NCBI GenBank assembly: GCA_030150045.1
Contig: JASLGM010000008.1
Location: 1 to 64,000 of the forward strand
Source: Taishania sp.
GTDB lineage: Bacteria > Bacteroidota > Bacteroidia > Flavobacteriales_D > Crocinitomicaceae
DNA length: 64,000 nt
Direction: 5' to 3'
Position 1 is the stretch's first letter. Each line of letters starts with the position of its first letter. This document shows positions 60,297 through 64,000 of the stretch, one piece after another. A program made the position numbers and the translations under genes. The notes beneath the pieces were generated by a model. It had not been told where the DNA came from. It searched no databases and was given only the letters and a program-made list of their open reading frames with translations.

Positions 60297-60314
60297 TCTT
60301 ATAACTAAGAAAAA

Positions 60315-60869
60315 ATGTCAAGGATAGGTAAATCCCCAGTAAGTATCCCGAGTGGAGTAGAAGTAAAAGTGGACGGTAATATCATTACTGTTAAAGGTTC
60401 GAAAGGTGAATTGACACAAGTGTTAGATTCAGCTATTTCTATGTCTATTGAAGACGGAACAATCACTTTCACCCGCGAATCAGATTCACCAGATCACCGT
60501 TCTAAGCATGGTTTAACGCGTGCATTAGTTGCGAATATGATCGCTGGTGTTTCGGAAGGGTTTAAGAAAGAATTAGAAGTTGTTGGAGTTGGTTTTAGAG
60601 CAACTGCAACAGGACAATCGTTAGAGATGGCTTTAGGTTTCTCTCATGCGATTATCTTCGAAATTCCGAAAGAAGTTAAGGTATCAGCGGAAACTCAAAA
60701 AGGTAAAGCTCCAATAGTAACACTTGAGTCTCATGATTGTCAACTTTTAGGACAGGTTGCTGCCAAAATTCGCTCTTTCCGTAAACCTGAACCGTACAAA
60801 GGAAAAGGTATCAAATTCGTAGGAGAAGAGATTAGAAGAAAAGCTGGTAAATCTGCAGGTAAAAAATAA
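60315..60869 (+). CDS. rplF: 50S ribosomal protein L6
   Basis: Binds near the sarcin-ricin loop. SRIGKSPVSIPSGVEVKVDG, LEVVGVGFRATATGQSLEMA and PEPYKGKGIKFVGEEIRRKA are conserved. 184 residues. Confidence 0.98.
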   Translation: MSRIGKSPVSIPSGVEVKVDGNIITVKGSKGELTQVLDSAISMSIEDGTITFTRESDSPDHRSKHGLTRALVANMIAGVSEGFKKELEVVGVGFRATATGQSLEMALGFSHAIIFEIPKEVKVSAETQKGKAPIVTLESHDCQLLGQVAAKIRSFRKPEPYKGKGIKFVGEEIRRKAGKSAGKK

Positions 60870-60879
60870 TTGAACAGTT

Positions 60880-61233
60880 ATGGCATTTAGTAAACTAAAT
60901 AGAAGAGCAAAAATCAAAAGAAGAATCAGAAAAAAAGTTTCTGGAACTTCATTGGTACCAAGATTGTCTGTTTTCCGTAGTAATAAGCAAATTTATGCTC
61001 AGCTTATTGATGATAGTACAGGGAAAACATTAGCAGCAGCATCATCATTTAACAATAAAGCAGTAGAAGGAAAGAACAAATCTGACCAAGCTGGTGTTGT
61101 TGGTAAAGAAGTTGCTGAGAAAGCGATTAAAGCTGGGATTACAACTGTTGTGTTTGATCGCAATGGTTATTTATATCACGGTAGAGTTAAACAATTAGCT
61201 GACTCCGCAAGAGAAGGTGGTTTAAAATTTTAA
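60880..61233 (+). CDS. rplR: 50S ribosomal protein L18
   Basis: 5S rRNA-binding protein. RRAKIKRRIRKKVSGTSLVP, RLSVFRSNKQIYAQLIDD and FDRNGYLYHGRVKQLADSAR are typical. 117 residues. Confidence 0.97.
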   Translation: MAFSKLNRRAKIKRRIRKKVSGTSLVPRLSVFRSNKQIYAQLIDDSTGKTLAAASSFNNKAVEGKNKSDQAGVVGKEVAEKAIKAGITTVVFDRNGYLYHGRVKQLADSAREGGLKF

Positions 61234-61236
61234 GAA

Positions 61237-61755
61237 ATGGCAGCACAAGTAGTTAATAGAGTAAAAACTTCAGATATCGAACTTAAAGATAAGTTAGTTG
61301 CTGTAAACCGCGTTACGAAAGTAACTAAAGGTGGTCGTACATTCTCTTTCTCTGCAATCGTAGTGGTTGGAGACGAAAATGGGATTGTTGGTCATGGTTT
61401 AGGAAAAGCAAAAGAAGTAACTGAGGCAATCACTAAAGGAATTGATGATGCTAAAAAGAACTTAATCAAAGTTCCAATTCTTAAAGGAACTGTTCCACAC
61501 TCTCAAAAAGGTAAATATAGCGGAGCTAGAGTTTTGTTGAAACCTGCAGGTGAAGGTACAGGGGTTATCGCCGGTGGTGCGATGCGTGCTGTATTGGAAA
61601 GTGTTGGTGTACGTAACGTATTGGCAAAGTCTCAAGGTTCATCCAACCCACATAACGTAGTAAAAGCAACTATTGATGCATTAGCAAATTTGCGAGATGC
61701 AAATACAGTAGCTCGTCAACGTGGTATTACTTTAGATAAAGTGTTTAACGGTTAA
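61237..61755 (+). CDS. rpsE: 30S ribosomal protein S5
   Basis: Fidelity protein near the mRNA entry. VNRVTKVTKGGRTFSFSAIV, GKYSGARVLLKPAGEGTGVI and VLESVGVRNVLAKSQGSSNP are conserved. 172 residues; three bases after rplR. Confidence 0.98.
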   Translation: MAAQVVNRVKTSDIELKDKLVAVNRVTKVTKGGRTFSFSAIVVVGDENGIVGHGLGKAKEVTEAITKGIDDAKKNLIKVPILKGTVPHSQKGKYSGARVLLKPAGEGTGVIAGGAMRAVLESVGVRNVLAKSQGSSNPHNVVKATIDALANLRDANTVARQRGITLDKVFNG

Positions 61756-61767
61756 TAGATTTCAAGC

Positions 61768-61944
61768 ATGGCTACAATTAAAATTAAGCAAGTAAGAAGC
61801 GCTATTAAACGTCCAGCTGATCAAAAGGCTACGATAACAGCGTTAGGATTTAAGAAGTTGAATCAAGTAATTGAGAAAGAAGCAACTCCTCAAATCATGG
61901 GAATGGTAAAAAAAGTTCAACATCTAGTTGAAGTTGTTGAGTAA
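61768..61944 (+). CDS. rpmD: 50S ribosomal protein L30
   Basis: Short 58-residue protein reading MATIKIKQVRSAIKRPADQK, ATITALGFKKLNQ and ending VKKVQHLVEVVE. The G-F-K-K-L-N pattern and the position between rpsE and rplO identify it as L30. ATG is 12 bases after the rpsE stop. Confidence 0.95.
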   Translation: MATIKIKQVRSAIKRPADQKATITALGFKKLNQVIEKEATPQIMGMVKKVQHLVEVVE

Positions 61945-61964
61945 CTTTAAAAATACGAATCGAA

Positions 61965-62411
61965 ATGAATTTAAGTAATTTAACACCAGCAAAAGGATCC
62001 GTTAAATCGGAAAAAAGAATTGCTCGTGGTCAAGGTTCTGGTTTCGGAGGTACTTCTACACGTGGACACAAAGGGGCTAAATCCCGTTCTGGATATTCTA
62101 AGAAAATAGGTTTCGAAGGAGGACAGATGCCACTACAAAGGAGAGTTCCTAAATTTGGTTTCAAAAATATTAACCGCGTTGAGTACAAAGCGATTAATTT
62201 GGATATCATACAGTCGTTAATTGACCGCAAAAATGTATCTGAAATTACTCCTGAAATCCTTCGTGAGAACGGACTTATCGGGAATAATGACTTAGTAAAA
62301 ATCTTAGGAAGAGGTGAGTTAAGTGCTAAGATTAATGTAACAGCACACAAGTTTTCAACAACTGCTAAAGAAGCAATTGAAGGAAAAGGTGGGAATGTTT
62401 CAGAAATCTAA
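61965..62411 (+). CDS. rplO: 50S ribosomal protein L15
   Basis: Late assembly protein. NLSNLTPAKGSVKSEKRIAR, GQGSGFGGTSTRGHKGAKSR and GFEGGQMPLQRRVPKFGFKN are diagnostic. 148 residues; secY follows after 25 bases. Confidence 0.98.
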   Translation: MNLSNLTPAKGSVKSEKRIARGQGSGFGGTSTRGHKGAKSRSGYSKKIGFEGGQMPLQRRVPKFGFKNINRVEYKAINLDIIQSLIDRKNVSEITPEILRENGLIGNNDLVKILGRGELSAKINVTAHKFSTTAKEAIEGKGGNVSEI

Positions 62412-62436
62412 TTAACTTTGCCAACATTTTATTAAA

Positions 62437-63768
62437 ATGAAGCGTTTTATATCGAATCTTAAAAACATCTGGAAAGTCGAAGAACTACGTAATCGTATTC
62501 TATTGACTCTTGGTTTAGTGGCGGTTTACCGCTTAGCCTCTTTTATCATCATTCCTGGTGTTAACTATACAAAGTTAGCTGAAGCAGCTAGTAAGGGTTC
62601 TGATAACGTTATTGAAGACCTCCTCTCTTTATTTTCAGGAGGAGGTTTTACAAATGCGTCTATCATGGCTCTTGGTATTATGCCTTACATCAGTGCCTCA
62701 ATTATTATGCAACTTCTTGGAATGGCTGTACCAGCTGTACAAAAAATGCAAAATGAAGGAGAATCTGGTCGTAAACGTATGAATAACTATACGCGTATAC
62801 TTACGATTGTTATTTGTGCTTTACAGGCACCGTCGTATATCGCTTTATACGTACGTAGCAAAGGTGCAATGCCAGTTGATGAATCGACACTTTGGTGGAT
62901 ACAGACGATCTCAGTTATGATTGCAAGCTCTATGTTTGCTGTTTGGCTTGGAGAACGTATTACAGATCGCGGTATAGGTAACGGTATTTCATTATTAATT
63001 ACGGTTGGTATTTTAGCTCGTTTACCAGAAGCTTTCATGGCGGAAATCGGTACAAATCAAGGGAATTTAATTAAAATTTTCTTAGAAATTGTAGCTTTCT
63101 TCCTTGTTGTTATGGTAACTGTTTTAATTGTGCAAGGGGTAAGACGTGTTCCACTGAACACGGCGAAACGTGTAGTGGGAGCAAGAGCAGTTGAAGAAAA
63201 CGGAGCTCGTAATTACCTTCCGATTAAAGTGAATGCCGCAGGAGTTATGCCTATTATTTTTGCACAAGCAATCGTTACGATTCCAATGATGATCGTTGGA
63301 AATTCAAATGGTGGTAAGTTGCAACAATTACTAGGTGATCCATACGGCTGGTCTTATAATATCTTGTTGGCAGTATTGATCATTGTATTCACATACTTCT
63401 ATACTGCTATTATGATTAATCCGAAGAAAATTGCAGACGACTTGAAAAGAAGTGGTGGATTTATTCCAGGTGTTAGACCAGGAGAAGAAACTGCTGAATA
63501 CATCGATACTTTAGTGTCGCGTATTACTTTACCAGGGTCTGTGTTCTTAGCAGCTATCGCTATTCTTCCAGCAATCGCTAAGATTGCAGGTGTGAACAGT
63601 CAGTTCGCTATGTTCTTTGGAGGAACTTCCGTCTTAATCATGGTTGGAGTTGTTCTAGATACCTTGCAACAAATTGAATCTTATTTATTAAATCGCCATA
63701 TGGATGGTTTAATGGAAGGTTCACGCATTAAAGGTAGAAGATCTGCCAGCGAATTATCAGGTTTTTAA
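62437..63768 (+). CDS. secY: Preprotein translocase subunit SecY
   Basis: Channel subunit of the Sec translocon with ten predicted membrane helices. Signature regions include LASFIIIPGVNYTKLAE, LGIMPYISASIIMQLL (first SecY signature) and GERITDRGIGNGISLLI (second). GGFIPGVRPGEETAEYI marks the cytoplasmic loop before the C-terminal helices. 443 residues, full length. Confidence 0.97.
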   Translation: MKRFISNLKNIWKVEELRNRILLTLGLVAVYRLASFIIIPGVNYTKLAEAASKGSDNVIEDLLSLFSGGGFTNASIMALGIMPYISASIIMQLLGMAVPAVQKMQNEGESGRKRMNNYTRILTIVICALQAPSYIALYVRSKGAMPVDESTLWWIQTISVMIASSMFAVWLGERITDRGIGNGISLLITVGILARLPEAFMAEIGTNQGNLIKIFLEIVAFFLVVMVTVLIVQGVRRVPLNTAKRVVGARAVEENGARNYLPIKVNAAGVMPIIFAQAIVTIPMMIVGNSNGGKLQQLLGDPYGWSYNILLAVLIIVFTYFYTAIMINPKKIADDLKRSGGFIPGVRPGEETAEYIDTLVSRITLPGSVFLAAIAILPAIAKIAGVNSQFAMFFGGTSVLIMVGVVLDTLQQIESYLLNRHMDGLMEGSRIKGRRSASELSGF

Positions 63769-63771
63769 TTT

Positions 63772-63990
63772 ATGGCTAAACAGCAATCAATCGAACAAGA
63801 TGGTGTAATTATTGAGGCATTATCTAACGCTATGTTCCGCGTAGAATTAGAAAATGGACACGTGATTACAGCACACATTTCAGGTAAAATGAGAATGTTC
63901 TACATTAAAATTTTACCGGGAGATAGAGTAAAGGTTGAAATGTCCCCTTATGATTTAACTAAAGGGCGTATTTCATTCAGATACAAATAA
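63772..63990 (+). CDS. infA: Translation initiation factor IF-1
   Basis: Small OB-fold factor binding the ribosomal A site during initiation. MAKQQSIEQDGVIIEALSNA, FRVELENGHVITAHISGKMR and the end DLTKGRISFRYK are canonical. 72 residues; three bases after secY. rpmJ, rpsM, rpsK and rpoA are expected just beyond the window. Confidence 0.98.
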   Translation: MAKQQSIEQDGVIIEALSNAMFRVELENGHVITAHISGKMRMFYIKILPGDRVKVEMSPYDLTKGRISFRYK

Positions 63991-64000
63991 GAAGCTCAAA

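Noticed and set aside
1..64000. tRNA or rRNA genes
   Set aside because: I scanned intergenic regions for T-loop (GGTTCRANYC) and acceptor pairings and saw no convincing cloverleaf; none of the gaps resembles rRNA.

Overview
The window is a chromosomal segment of an AT-rich Bacteroidota bacterium. It is most likely in the Flavobacteriales, and gene content reminds me of Crocinitomicaceae/Fluviicola-like genomes; the genus is a guess. The reasons are: no Shine-Dalgarno sequences before most starts, several exact matches to the Bacteroidota promoter box TAnnTTTG, lineage-typical families (DUF6089, DUF5686 and DUF4230 proteins, short-chain threonine dehydrogenase, LuxE-like protein, short lipoproteins), and an rpsL-rpsG-fusA-S10-spc ribosomal operon with no tuf between fusA and rpsJ.

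Layout. 0.2-9.3 kb: a LytS/LytTR two-component pair, a KefB-like cation/proton antiporter, LemA with an HtpX-like protease, a LolC/E-type permease, and a NamZ (DUF1343) lipoprotein divergent from it. 9.6-13.6 kb (minus strand): aromatic amino acid breakdown (hmgA, hppD, tryptophan dioxygenase) ending in purE. 14-23.5 kb: threonine dehydrogenase, a MORN-type secreted protein, deoC with two unknown genes, gcvH, prfB, an ArsC-like protein, arginine decarboxylase and a DUF6089 porin-like protein. 23.9-27.2 kb: manC/SprT, then mlaE-mlaF. 27.6-29.6 kb: a small secreted protein and a decayed Rhs toxin/immunity remnant. 29.8-37.6 kb (minus): envelope genes (Omp85-like protein, beta-barrel, lptB, DUF5686 protein, tatC). 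37.7-49.3 kb: recQ, lipoprotein and DUF4230 genes with an M20 hydrolase, LuxE-like/MFS genes, a bifunctional-nuclease-type protein, etfA/etfB and pdhB. 50.1-64 kb: rpsL to infA, 26 genes in one direction from a textbook Bacteroidota promoter, with an internal promoter-like box and a hairpin before rpsH.

The most unusual structure lies between genes. Two families of structured repeats fill most long gaps behind gene 3' ends. Family B has five copies, all 146-148 bp, with self-complementary arms and complementary ends. Family A has about nine clear copies of 80-140 bp, with conserved blocks separated by hairpins whose sequence changes while pairing is kept. A and B often sit side by side in a fixed relative orientation, or A copies form inverted pairs between convergent genes. 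None lies in a divergent promoter region. No transposase is present in the window. These repeats are the best candidate here for a poorly described system.

No rRNA, tRNA, CRISPR array or insertion sequence was recognised.
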